A stretch of DNA of 64,000 bases from Symbiodinium natans (lineage: Eukaryota; Sar; Dinophyceae; Suessiales; Symbiodiniaceae), in assembly GCA_905221605.1 (NCBI GenBank), contig CAJNDS010002182.1, positions 158,501-222,500 on the forward strand, in the 5' to 3' direction. Below the pieces are notes generated by a model. That model searched no databases. It was given only the letters and a program-made list of their open reading frames with translations, and had not been told where the DNA came from. Numbering within the stretch: position 1 is the first letter of the stretch; every line of letters begins with the position of its first letter. Of the stretch, positions 10,207-20,840 are shown one piece after another. Made by a program: the position numbers and the translations under genes.

Positions 10207-10557
10207 GGGGGTCGGGCATGTTGGTCACTGTTGGTCGCTCTTGGTGCTTGGGATGCTGTTGATCATCAGAGGATCTGAGCGTCTGCACTACCCCGACTCA
10301 AGAGCTTGGATGGCCTCAAATCGCAGGCATGCCCCCTTGTTGGCTACTGCTCTGCCCGCACGGGACTCAGGACTCAGTCAGCTTCTGTCTCTGCACATCT
10401 GGCCTGAGTATGCTTCAACATGCCTCCACATGCCTCAACATGTGCATGTCCTCTCTGATGCTTCTCAATATACTTCAATGGCTCGCACAGCCTGGCAGGG
10501 AGCAGCGCCCAGACAAGAGGGCAGCACAGGGCATCGCAGGTGTGGCAACGAGTTGCC

Positions 10558-11100
10558 ATGGCTGCGGTGGCTCCAGCCTTGTCATCTTTCCAGGGTTTCC
10601 CTGCTCTCAGCCGAATGCCAGAGCCCAAGAAGCCCCCCGAAGTCGCGAGTGACCTGGACGTGGCGCCTCTTCCGCCGCTTGAACTTCTGACTACCCGGCT
10701 CTGGAGTGATGGAGTCGACGCGGAAGTGTCTCGGCGAGTTTGCGTGGATTCCCCGGGCATGGCGGTCGGGTCGCTGGAGTCGTGGCGGTCCTACTTTTCG
10801 GAGAGCTTTCCGGACATAGCGACGGCCCCTCCAAATCGAATCCTGCACAATCTTCACACCGCATGCATGGACAAGTTGGCGGAGGAAGCGCCGCAACGGC
10901 AAAGCCCTAGGTTAAGAGATAGTGCTCACGTGCGCATCTTAGACTCACCCGCTCGGCTTGGCAAGTTTCCGGAAGTCCCATGTCAGGAGATGTCGACGGG
11001 TCCGGGGAGGCTGAAGCTGAAGAATGAGGTTGCTGTGCGCAGGCACCAGGTCAGCCCAGACAACCCAAAGAGCCTGGGTTGCTATTTGGGAAAGCTTTGA
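10558..11100 (+). CDS. unrecognised 180-residue open frame
   Basis: An ATG at 10558 opens a frame of about 180 codons. It is also open upstream to an AG|G acceptor at 10538-10539, so it could be an internal exon. The N-terminal ~35 residues are Ala/Pro-rich (MAAVAPALSSFQGFPALSRM). The middle reads DVAPLPPLELLTTRLWSDG, AVGSLESWRSYFSESFPDIA and NRILHNLHTACMDKLAEEAP, which looks like genuine helical protein. After about residue 120 the text is weaker and may run into an intron. No signal peptide, membrane segment or known motif recognised. Confidence 0.45.
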   Translation: MAAVAPALSSFQGFPALSRMPEPKKPPEVASDLDVAPLPPLELLTTRLWSDGVDAEVSRRVCVDSPGMAVGSLESWRSYFSESFPDIATAPPNRILHNLHTACMDKLAEEAPQRQSPRLRDSAHVRILDSPARLGKFPEVPCQEMSTGPGRLKLKNEVAVRRHQVSPDNPKSLGCYLGKL

Positions 11101-11954
11101 TGTGACTTTAGAGCTGTGTAGTCAAAGCCAAAAGAACCGCTACACGGGCACCAAGAACAGTCTAGGAGACTTCCGTGGAAGCTTTGGTAGACCGGGCCCA
11201 GAGCAGGACAAGTTTGGTAGTGTTTAGTTGAGTTCGTGCACTCCGGCCCATGACCTGAGTGCGCCACGCAGCCACTTGGGTTGGTTGCCAGGTTAAAACA
11301 TGACTGTCAAGGCATCCTAAAGATCGCCCCAGAAATGCCCTGAGATTGTTGAACTGGTGCTGCCAATCCGAACGTGCGCTCGTTGCTCTAATTACTGGTA
11401 TCTATTTCCTGTCGAGTCATGTGCATTAGCACGGTGTCACCTGGCGTAGGATTCTTTAATTCTTGAAGGCGTACATTAATCTCAGATTGTCTTCACGCCA
11501 CAGCGCCATGGTGCGCCCACTTCCAGTTGGGATGCGCATCAAATGGCGCCATCAGAAGCCAAGACACCCTCTCCCCTCCTGTTGGAAGTTGCTAGCTGTC
11601 TAGAGTTCGGCATCAAGATAGGGATATGTAGGAATACTGTACGGTGAGGGATCAGCCATGAATCATTCTTCTCTCGGCTTGCGCTCTGCCCCTTTGTAGG
11701 CAGGCATCCGCACAGCGGCCTGTAGCTTGCAGAAGCTCGTTTTTCTTGCTGCAATCGCAGCACTGTGGCCAATTGCTGCATCAGTGTCACCCTTGCTGGT
11801 GTACTTTTTTTCCAAGTGGCTCTCTGCATGTAAAAACTACATGTCCAAGCTAGTGCGGAGCGGCGAATCGCAAGCGGCGAGAAGGGAAAATACAGACGGA
11901 AGACACCTGAAGAGACCTCCCATCGCTGCCAGGGACATCCTCCCCGCAGGTCCC

Positions 11955-12045
11955 TCTCTGGGGCTCTGAAGATCCCCGCAGATCCCCGACCGAAGATCCC
12001 CGAGCATCCCGAATATTCCCGAAGATCCCCGAAGATCCCAAAACT
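11955..12045. repeat. short GATCCCCGA tandem repeat
   Basis: The words GAAGATCCCCG, AGATCCCCGA and GAATATTCCCGAAGATCCCC recur about seven times in 90 bases. Confidence 0.7.
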
Positions 12046-12742
12046 ATCTAAGCCTCACGAAAGGCCTGCCTCTGCCTATCTCGTCCCAGGCGAACCGGCG
12101 TGAGGTGCAACAGGAGGGGCTTGGGATGCTGCGCGCTGAAGGGCTCCATAACTGTTCCATACATCTCATGGTGGGAAGGGAATGTTCGCAGCACCTCGGA
12201 GCGGGAGTCCGATGCAGCACCGAGCTACAGTTGGTCCGCGAAGACCAGGAGATACCAGGAGACGTGTCACTGAACTCCACTCATGGACTCTTCGTAAGGT
12301 GCGCTGAGTAGGCCTCCCCATAAGACCCCCCTACCCCGCGCGGGGCTCTTTCCGTAAGGGGCCTTTGCTTAAGGGCCTCCTCGGAAATTTCAGCCAATGG
12401 AAGCCTTTCAGCGGCTCCCTGCCTCTTTGGATTTCCTTGCATGATGGGAAAGTGAGGGATCCCTCGGATCCTTTCCTTTTGCTGTGGGGGAGAGCTTCTT
12501 GTCAGTGCTGTGGCTGCGAGGATCAAGTCCAGCCCATCTCCTCGGTGCAGCACATGACTTTGGACAAGTTGGACAAGTCGTGCGCCTTGGATGCACTTCT
12601 CAGACTGCACGAGCAGAGCTTCCAGCTTCCCTGAACTCCAAACATTTCTGCAAGCCCAACACGCGTGTCAGACTCTTGTTGTAGATTGCAGCCAGCACTT
12701 GCGAGGGCGCGATGAGAGCACGCCGCCTGCTACAGCCCCAGC

Positions 12743-12771
12743 ATATGTGTGTGTGTGTGTGTGTGTGTGTT
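12743..12771. repeat. (GT)n microsatellite
   Basis: About 14 uninterrupted GT units. Confidence 0.9.
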
Positions 12772-14244
12772 TTTGTTTTAGTTTCTGCTTGTTTCTTTTC
12801 AATTTCTGACTCAGGGAGTGAAGGGGAGCGGATCGAAGCGGACCCAAGCTCCACAGGTCTGAGTAAATGTGATGCTGTGTGCACGGCCAGGTCTGGGGCG
12901 AAGGCCATGAACAGAAGAGCTTCCGCGAAGTTTTGAGTGCCAGCCCGCGGCTATGCATGGCGTAGTTCCCAATATCAGCCAAAAGTAAGAGGGATACATA
13001 CTTTTCCCGAAGCGTCAGCATCAGCGGGATCCTCAGCGGCACGGTCCATGAATGTGGGCAGCCCTTCGTACTGAGATGAGCTGTTGCTGCAGATGTAAGC
13101 GCTCAGTTCAGGTCAGCTGCTTGCGACCAGCTTGTCCTTCATTGGTACTTAAGCTGCTGCGTCCTGTTAGACTCTGTTAGACACTTATGGGACAGCTCAT
13201 CAATCACAAGGGGTGCCGCGCGCAATTTCCTGCTTAAACTTGTGTATCTTTGTACTTGTGTCCTGTGCGTGGACGTGATCCCAGCCATGGAAGAGTCATG
13301 CAAGAGGCACGTCAGCTCGGCACCGGGCCTCCGCTACCGGGGGGGGGGCGGGAAGACTGTTAGACTGCTATGGATCTTGTTTGGTTCCAACAGTTGAAGT
13401 TGTTTTGCAGTGATTCTTCGGCTTCCTCCATCCCGATTGGTCATTCGGGGTGCAATCCTGTTTCTGGGTTGTCAAAGGCTGCAACCGAAGGCATGTCTTT
13501 CGCATGAGGTTCTGCAAGACGTGGCTTCCACAAGATTCGCTGCTTGCTGAAGTTAGCTGGGCCAAAATCATACCTTCCAAGACCCACCGCAAGCGATCTT
13601 GCTCCTGCAGAGCGAGTGGAGGGAAGCATCACAGCGCATGCCTTGTGCAAGACGCAGGCACAATTCTTTTAAACACCAGTGCCATTTTCCAAGATCCCTG
13701 AGCGACGATCTGCCACTACAAGGTTCGACATCATCCCGGCCCAAGAGCCAAGCCGGTTAAAATACCTTCCACTGGCTCAACGGGGCGTCTTAAGGCAGGT
13801 TCCGTTGCTTGGGTCTTCTGAACCCTCGGCTGATTCGCCCGTTTGATGGCAGATCCTGCCGGGCTGCTGTCAGCATGCTGCCACCCTGGTTACCACACTG
13901 TCCGAATTCTAAGAAGACACTTTCCTGGGCCCCGAGCGCAGCGGCCCGTAAACCCCAGTCGATCAGTGCATGCGGCGTTTGTCACTGCTTTTAACCCCAG
14001 GAAGCCTGCCGTGAGCAAAGAACTTCAAGTGATCACGGGGGGAGGATCCTCGGTGCTCCCCAGTAAGATTTCCTCCCCAAAATTGCCATCAGAGAGATCA
14101 CCGGAAGAAGTGCAAATCAATCGTATCTCAAGGCCGACAGCTCCTGGGTCTCATTTTTTGACTGGGTTCCAGCATCAGATTGAAGCTTGACAGCTGGCCT
14201 GCTTCTGCTGTGACTGTCGAGTCACTTCAATCTGCAATCACTTC

Positions 14245-14460
14245 TTGCCGGGTTTGGAGCCCTTGGTGGGGAACCTGAGCTTTCCCGCAATGACTCGGTG
14301 CCGGTGTTCAGCACAGGTCAGGGGGGAGCTGAGCAGAGTAAACTGCCATTCTGCTGAAGCAGAGTGGAGTAGTACTGTTGAGTTCGTCTTAAAGATGTAT
14401 GTAAGGTTGAAGATGCTAGGAAGTTACAATGAGCCACTTCAAGTCAAAGGTAGAGTATGA
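14245..14460 (+). CDS. weak exon-like frame
   Basis: The plus frame ends with EAEWSSTVEFVLKMYVRLKM and LGSYNEPLQVKGRV, then a stop. The second half reads as protein while the first half does not. No family recognised and borders uncertain. Confidence 0.2.
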   Translation: MPGLEPLVGNLSFPAMTRCRCSAQVRGELSRVNCHSAEAEWSSTVEFVLKMYVRLKMLGSYNEPLQVKGRV

Positions 14461-14508
14461 TTCCTCGACTTCCACACCAGGTTCACCCGGCGAAATTCGC
14501 TGCACGCC

Positions 14509-14694
14509 ATGCTGAGGCCGCGTGCCCCGGCACTGACTGGCACAGGGCTCCGCAGCCACTGCCGCAAAATTTTAGATGCCTTTGGGTTTGTTTCTTCGGC
14601 GGCTAGAACGATCCACTACTCCCACTACTGGGCAAATCATGATGCCTTCTGCTACGACTCCAAGAACATGGACGGCCAAGACTTGCTACGATGA
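14509..14694 (+). CDS. weak exon-like frame
   Basis: An ATG-initiated 61-codon frame whose C-terminal half reads IHYSHYWANHDAFCYDSKNM and DGQDLLR. The aromatic and His content suggests real coding sequence, possibly an exon entering near 14560. Not recognised. Confidence 0.3.
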   Translation: MLRPRAPALTGTGLRSHCRKILDAFGFVSSAARTIHYSHYWANHDAFCYDSKNMDGQDLLR

Positions 14695-15396
14695 CAATAT
14701 CTAATCTACAAGGACGGTAATCTGGTGTCATAAGTGTGGGCAGGAAGCACCAGAAACAGTCATGGCGATTTGGAGTGCGACGCCTTCACTCTTCGCCGTC
14801 CTCCTCCTCCTCCTCCAATATTTACTCCGGGCAGTGATTGGGCTTCGAGCTTCAGGTGGGTGACCTGTGTGCTGATTTATTCAGATCCCTTTCCTCGAGC
14901 ATATGCTGAGAGTGCATGGCTCAAGCAAAACTGGCAGCAGCTCCTCATGTGAAGCATCAGCAGGCGAAGGCACCACAGAAAAGGCAGCACTACATAGACT
15001 TCTCTCCAGGGTGACCATTAGCTAGACACAAAAGCTACAAAAGCATGATAACAAGTGAGAATGCCCTGGACTCGACGTCTTGGAAGTCTTGGCTTGAGTA
15101 GAATTCTAGAAGAGACTTTGGCCTGGTCTCGTGCGCAAGAGCTCGGGATCGATGGAAGATCGGGAGAGATGTCACGAGAGATGTCGGGAAGCAGCTCCTT
15201 TGCCAAACCTGGAGTTCTTGGCAATGCTGGAGTTTCAGGAAAGCGGCTTGCAGTGACAGCTGTCGACCCACCCATGACTGAGACTAGTCCTTCCACAACC
15301 CTGCGCTAGGAGGCTCACGGTTAAGATTAGGGTTCGTGTCCATGGTGGGGAATCTTATGAATCCAAAGTGCGTCGGCCTCCTTGCCTTGCTTCCAG

Positions 15397-15903
15397 CAGC
15401 AAAGGCGATGTTGACTGGGCGAACATCTTACTCCAGGCGATTGAGACACGTGGGCGCAAACGGCCAGCAGGCCGGGCGTGCCAAGTTGGTCGCAAGCGAT
15501 CGATGTTGGTTGTGTCGTGGCCGTGTGGGTGTCAGGATAGTGACAAGTTCCTACCCGAACCCTTCAGCAGAAAAGCCGCGCGGGAGGCTTGGAGCCCTTT
15601 GTCGGCCCCGTGGAAGTGCGACCGGCGCCTGGGAAGGCTGTTTGGGGTTGCACAGGTGAAGAACGTTTCATCTGCCTTGTAATGTACATCCTTGTGCTCC
15701 CACGCTGCTTTGCGCTTTGTGCTTTGCCCTTTGAGCCCCCGCCAAGCTTCCCAAATCTTGGAGCACGAGATACTCTGCAAGCCCAGAGAAGCAGGGCCGG
15801 GGCCTCTTCGCCACGCGGCCTGTTCCAAGCGGGACGCTGCTGCTCGTGGCAGGCGCTGTGGTTGCAGGCCATGCAGCGCTCTCGAGTCGAGTTGGGAGCC
15901 TAA
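15397..15903 (+). CDS. two-exon 3' coding segment, possibly upstream part of the SET gene
   Basis: A pyrimidine-rich acceptor at 15395-15396 opens a frame reading SKGDVDWANILLQAIETRG, and later DSDKFLPEPFSRKAAREAWS and PLSAPWKCDRRLGRLFGVAQ. It ends at 15655 on CACAG|GTGAAG. An in-phase acceptor at 15851-15852 (TGGCAG|G) leads to ALWLQAMQRSRVELGA and a stop at 15901-15903. The junction is phase 0 on both sides. The stop may be real, or the exon may end a few codons earlier on a GA donor and continue into the SET-domain exons that start about 900 bases on. No domain recognised in these residues alone. Confidence 0.45.
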
Positions 15904-16790
15904 CTGACCCCAACCCCGCCTGGCATCGCCGGGCAACACCCGACCAGCATCATTCCAAGCCCAGCAAAGCAACGACACGTACACCCCACACGTACGCCAT
16001 CGTACACCCAAATCATCTCCCAACAGGCCCAAAGACCTCTCTGCCTTCGGCCTTGCGCCGGCGGCTGGCCGGCTCCGCAGCCTTGTGCCAGGCGGTCTCG
16101 TCGCTTAGCCAAGGCCCGGTGTGAAGCCTTGCAGGAGAAGACGAAGCTACAATGTGAATGCTTGCAGGTTTTCAGGGCTCAGGCTGTTCAGGACTTAGGG
16201 TTGAGTCAGGGTTGAGTGCTTCAGGGTGTCATGGGTTCAAGGTTTGGAGTTCGAAGCCCCGCACGATGCGCAGGCACTGCGGACTCGGAGAAGTGGCGAC
16301 CTGGCCTGCCCGTTTGGGCACCTAGCTCTGCCAGCAGTTCACAGCAGTTCACAGCAGCTCACAGCAGTTCACGGGGAACCCTGAACCCTGAAGCTAAGCG
16401 CCGTACAAGTATGGTCCAGGATGGATGGTGTGGATGAGAATCTTGAGAACTTTGGGTCCAAGTGCTACAACAGTTTTCCATGTCACGCTGGATGTGTATT
16501 AGCTAGAATCGCTCTGTTGTTGACCGAAGCTTAACGTGTGCTGAGAGTTAGAAGAATCCTCAATGCAATTTGAATGCACCAGTGCCAAGTAGCATGTTCG
16601 GTTTTCTGCTTTGAAGAATTCAGTCACAAATTCTCACATGCCAGATAGACCTGTTTGGGCAGAGGACCGCACCCTGAAGCCGAAAGCTTGAGCCTCCTTC
16701 CCAGCTCTATTGTGACACCTGCTCACCATGAGGTCACATCTTTGGCCGACCCAGATGCTCTGGCGCCGGGCGAGGTGGAGGCGGAGGCAC

Positions 16791-19068
16791 GCGGCTGCAG
16801 AAGATGCCATTTCAGCTGTTCGATCGAAGCAGTTTCAGGAGCTTCCTGCACTCGACGACACCGCGGTGGCAAATGAGATGAGAAAGATGGGGTCTTAGGG
16901 ATGCAGAGGCGCGATGCTGTTCAGGTCTGTGAAGGTGTTTACTTCGGCTTGTGGGCATGCTGTTCACGGGTGCACAGAGGTACAGGCCGCCCCGAAGTAG
17001 AGAAACACACGGGTTCGCTACGTCTAAAATGCGCATCTTGAGGTGGCATTCCAGGGAAGCATGATGCTCCGAAGCCCAGCCCACCCAACCCCACGCTGAA
17101 CTTCTGTCTTCTCTGCCTGCTTTCTTAATGAGTCGGACTCAGGAAATTCTGGAAATCCTCAAGTTCAACCAGATGGCGCTGGCTGACATTGACAGCAGCG
17201 AAGCGCAGGTGAGAGATGGGATGCCTAAAAGCCCAGGGCCTCTGAACTAACCCAAGGGCGCAGGAGGAACCTCCAGGAAAGGCAGCCCCTTCTTGTTTGT
17301 AACTCGGCAAAGCCAATCAGATCCAATCAGGTGCGTGTGAACTCGGATCCTGAGCGCTCAGGTGGGACGGGCCATGCAGGGTGGGGTGGGGTGTTTGAAG
17401 CAAAGTTCGGAACAAGTCGCCACTATGGATTGTGACTGCGCTGACAGAGGGCCAAGATTGTTGTTGCTTCGCAGAGTGTGCCCACAGTATGCCATGTCTT
17501 CCAGAGCGGTAGCACCTCCGTGTTAGAGCGTCATGCTCTTCCCACAAAGTTTGGAGAGATCCCCTTTGCACCCCTTGGGGCCTCTGCTCGAGGCGATTCG
17601 CTTTGATGTCCTATCGCTTGGGTATCTGGAATCGACAGTTCCTTCCCTGCGCCTGCCCATCCCCATAGACCTGCTCACAGACCATTCGCCCCTCAGGGCT
17701 CTGGCTGCTGACGAGCTTCATCAACCACTCCTGCTGTCCCAATGTCCAGCGTGCAGCCAGCCATGATGGGGGCAGATGGGGTTCGGAGATGGTGTTCGGA
17801 CTTGAATTTGGGCCTTAGAGCCTTAGAGCCCGCAGCCTGTTCCTGTCAGGTCGGGAAGTTACGGTTTTGATACAACAGTTAACTCAAAGCACGTCTTAGC
17901 TTGTATGCTCAGCCCAGGTGCTCCTGCACGACCGCATGGTGGTACGGGCCGCCCGGGATCTCCATGCGGGTGAGGAGACTCACGGTCCATGAAACAGATT
18001 GTCTTGAGGAGTCGGCTCGGGCAGTATAAAAAAAAGTGGCGTGTCGCCCGCCGGAGTTCAGCGTTTGCGGCATTGAGTCTGCCATGTCACCAAAGCGAGC
18101 TTACGAGAGTTGTCGTTTACAGCCTTTCTCTCCGTGTTCAGGTGGGTCAACAAGCGACTTAACTGGTACGAAAATCAAAAAGTTAATGGGCTGCGGGGTG
18201 GGGGCCCTCCCCCTCCCCCCCCTTTAAAGATTGATTCCACCAATCTTTTGGCCCCCCCCCCCCCCAGATTTGCTCCTCCCCCCCTCCACCTCCCCTCCCT
18301 TCAAGCCGCCCCCCCCTCCTTGCAGGCTCCCTGTTCGATCTGTCAAGAATTCGAACGAGGATTCAACCGCAATGCTCCGGAAAGTTTTTTTCTGCTACCC
18401 TTGGGCTTGCCATGATCCCAGAGTACTCTTGCTTGTGATCGGACGGGATCGTTCAAATCGGAAAACACACGCTTCCCTCCCGCCATGTAGCTGACCATAT
18501 AGCAGACCATGTGTGCCATCTTCGGTTTTGGGGAGTGGCCATCATTGCTCCCTCGAGAATGCATTGCTTGCGCTGTCCGGCGTTTGTCTAGCTTTCGAAG
18601 CCCAGATCTCAAGTGCCAGTTGCCGCCCTCATGCCATGTCATGCTCAGGAGCTTGTCGACAGCTATGTGCAGGCATGGCCCTTCTTGGGGAGCTCCTGTT
18701 CTGTTCGTAACAAGGTTATCTTGGCCTTTCTCAAGCTCCTTTCTTTTCGCTCGCACTCTCTATCAAGTCCGGCCATCGATACCTGTGTATCCTAGTCCTA
18801 CCCGTAGTATCTGTGCGGGCAGGGTACCTTGCACCCGAAGGCCTGACGAAGGGCTCTTGACGTTCTTGCCTCCGGCTTGCCATACGACAGGTCCTCCAGC
18901 CCCTGCGGCGTCGCCGCACAGAGCTAGAGCGCTCATACCGCTCCCCGGCAGGATCATGATTCCGCCTGGTTCGGGGTGTGCGGGTAGGTGGCCGACACGT
19001 CTGGGACAGGTTTCTGTTGCAACTGCCATCGCTGCGTCCTGGAGTTGGAGGTCCTGGATGGCCAGCAG
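16791..19068 (+). CDS. SET-domain (SMYD/post-SET type) protein methyltransferase, multi-exon
   Basis: Exons found, with phases agreeing from the third on: 16791-16891 (AAEDAISAVRSKQFQELPAL); 17143-17208 (EILEILKFNQMALADIDSS); 17697-17791 with the SET signature FINHSCCPNVQR; 17918-17974 (VVRAARDLHAGE); 18649-18672 (ELVDSYVQ); 18891-18939 (VLQPLRRRRTELERSY); 19010-19068, whose FCCNCHRC fits the post-SET zinc motif FxCxCxxC. N-H-S-C-x-P-N, then R-A-x-R-D-(L/I)-x-x-G-E-E and the cysteine cluster is the order in SMYD-like lysine methyltransferases, which transfer methyl from SAM to lysines of histones or other proteins. Donors used are GT, GC (18673, 18940) and GA (17975). An exon joining 17208 to 17697 is missing. 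The start and the residues beyond 19068 are unresolved. Confidence 0.8.
18190..18325 (+). repeat. C-rich low-complexity stretch inside a SET-gene intron
   Basis: GGGGTGGGGGCCCTCCCCCTCCCCCC-like sequence followed by repeated CCCCCC and CTCC words, inside the inferred GA-AG intron 17975-18648. Gives spurious Pro-rich frames. Confidence 0.7.
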
Positions 19069-19463
19069 GTCTCCTGTGAGCATTTGGGCCTGGGTGGAAG
19101 CTTGTTGCTTGTTGTGGTCAGCTTGATTGATGTGAGTCATTTGGCACGTGCATGGTCACCTGTGGTGGAACGGGAGATCGAGTTGTGCAACGGAAAGGTT
19201 TGCTGAGTTTGCTGGCCCGGAAAGGTCTCACAGATTTCTGCTTCATGTCTGAACTGCATTCGGGCTTGTTTTTTCAGATCTTTAACCTGGAGCTGTTTTT
19301 TTTTTGCGGAGGCGTATCTTGCATGGTTGCGTTGCTTCTTTCGTAGCGCTGGCTTGCCAGGACAGCTGCAGATTCTACCTAACCAGAGTCTTCTTCTGCT
19401 TCGCGTGTCTTACGTCTTACGTCTTCCGTCACGTCCTGAGCTCTTCCGTCCTGGGCTTTTCAG

Positions 19464-19664
19464 GTGCAGGGGCTTCTCGACCGCTCTGCCGCGGCGGCTG
19501 CGAGGCGAGGGGTTTCCAAGTGTAGGACACGAGCCCCGGGGGATCCCAAGGCTCCTGTCGTGTTTGATGGCCGGGTATGTTTGGCCTTGAATCAGCTGGT
19601 GTTCAACTCCAGACTTCCTTGCTGCAAGCCTTTCTGGACGCCATGCGAAGCCCTCACCGAGCAA
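19464..19664 (+). CDS. candidate further exons of the SET gene
   Basis: A pyrimidine-rich stretch ending TTTTCAG at 19463 precedes VQGLLDRSAAAAARR. An acceptor at 19611-19612 precedes SLLQAFLDAMRSPHRAS, which ends on GTAGGA at 19665. Both are short, helical and bordered by usable splice sites, as expected for the helical C-terminal part of SMYD-like proteins. Phase continuity with 19068 was not shown. Confidence 0.3.
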
Positions 19665-19970
19665 GTAGGAGCCTGTGAGCTTCGACCTGCCAGCACATGA
19701 GTGCTGGACAACGGTGACCCCACAAACGGGAACCCTGAACACTGCCACACTTCCTGCGAAACCCCATTTCTGGCAACGAGGCCCTCCTCCAATGGCGAGC
19801 CTGCTACTGGTCTCAACTGCGATGCAGGAAAGGATCCAGGGCGTAGGCTTCGAGTTTCCGGGTCCGCGACCTCGTGGCCCTGTTGTTAAAAGGTTTGCGC
19901 AGAGGCGGAGAGTTCAGGGCGGACGCTACGCTTTTCTTTTTGAGACAGTAGCAGTAATTGGAAGAGCCGC

Positions 19971-20138
19971 ATGAATAGCAAGAAGAGGAGGAAGAGCAAG
20001 AGTAGAGTAGTGAGTCCTCTGCGGCGGGCGTCGAAGGAATGGCGCCTCATTGAGGCGGCCGAGGCGCAGGTGGCAGCCGCGTTGGCAGGTGCCGTTCGCA
20101 GTCTGCTTTACACTTCTTGGGTTCGGGGTTTTGGTTGA
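19971..20138 (+). CDS. small basic frame (55 codons), nuclear-localisation-like
   Basis: An ATG at 19971 opens MNSKKRRKSKSRVVSPLRRA followed by SKEWRLIEAAEAQVAAALAG and a stop at 20136-20138. The first ten residues form a lysine/arginine cluster like a nuclear localisation signal; the rest is an amphipathic Ala/Glu helix. Upstream in the same frame the sequence is also open back to about 19950, so it may be an internal exon ending at 20088 on a GTGCCG donor. It lies about 900 bases past the post-SET exon on the same strand and could be the C-terminus of that gene. Confidence 0.4.
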   Translation: MNSKKRRKSKSRVVSPLRRASKEWRLIEAAEAQVAAALAGAVRSLLYTSWVRGFG

Positions 20139-20185
20139 AGGTTCATGGTTCATTGCAGCTGGTTCATAACCTGCTTAATTCGGCC

Positions 20186-20500
20186 CTGCTGCCAACAAGA
20201 TGCTCCAGTGGTCCAGATTCGACAGAACACCAGAAGATGTCCAGTGGGCCTGTCATTTTTTAAAATTTTGGGCTTCGGGCAAAGCTTTCGAGGTGGAGAC
20301 TACACGTGGGCTGGCACCAAAGGCGGCATGCAGGACGGGGTTTTCGCGTGGGACTTGCAAGACCACGCCCATCATGCCAACTAGCCCCCCCACCCGTCGT
20401 CATTTATTGGCAGCCGGTGAACGACGCCCATGAACATCTACGGGAAATAGAGGAGTTAAAAATAGAAAAGGAACAGATGAGAGGGTCGAGATGAACTTGT
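20186..20500 (+). CDS. exon-like frames, unrecognised
   Basis: One frame reads LQWSRFDRTPEDVQWACHFL and KFWASGKAFEVETTRGLAPK (from about 20200). Another, near 20430, reads HEHLREIEELKIEKEQM, a short coiled-coil-like heptad pattern. Either could belong to the preceding gene. Splice borders unresolved. Confidence 0.25.
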
Positions 20501-20609
20501 GAAAGCCAAGAGGTCCTGCCTTGCAGGTATGAAGAAGAACGGACCAAGCTAAGCTGTCTTATCTTCAGTTTCAGTTCCAACATTTTCGATGAGAGCACTG
20601 GTTCTATAG

Positions 20610-20840
20610 GTGGTGCAGGCCCAGCCAAAAGGAAGACTTGGTCACAAGCCGACGCTGCCCCACTTTCGTGACATTTGTGGAAGTCCCCTTGCTATGCAGG
20701 AGCTTCTCCTTGCCAGCTTTGCGCCGGCTATGCGCTCTTTGGCCCTTGCTCTGCCGCCCGGCCCGCACTCGGGGGATTGCGAGAGTATCTCAGGGGCATT
20801 GCGCCTTTCGTCCGACTCTGAGTCGGCAGGTTCAGTTTAG
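20610..20840 (+). CDS. exon-like frame, unrecognised
   Basis: The frame reads VQAQPKGRLGHKPTLPHFRD, then SPLAMQELLLASFAPAMRSL and an acidic serine-rich end (RLSSDSESAGSV) before a stop at 20838-20840. It is protein-like and ends in a typical disordered tail. No family recognised. Confidence 0.3.
   Translation: MVQAQPKGRLGHKPTLPHFRDICGSPLAMQELLLASFAPAMRSLALALPPGPHSGDCESISGALRLSSDSESAGSV

Larger units (their letters stand above)
11101..14240. other. no gene recognised
   Basis: Both strands were scanned. Items of note are a CCCGAAGATCCC short tandem run (11960-12040), a GT microsatellite (12743-12771) and a G run at 13339-13348. Several 60-110 codon frames exist on both strands without motifs or clear splice borders. 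Possibly intergenic DNA and long introns. Confidence 0.4.

Noticed and set aside
14914-14925. Spliced-leader-like GCATGGCTCAAG
   Set aside because: Only the last eight bases match the leader and the ATG lies inside the match, so it is more likely chance.
18509-19126. 205-codon plus frame through the SET locus
   Set aside because: It crosses inferred exons in the wrong frame and reads as Cys/Trp/Ser-rich noise, while the SET and post-SET motifs lie in the other frames.
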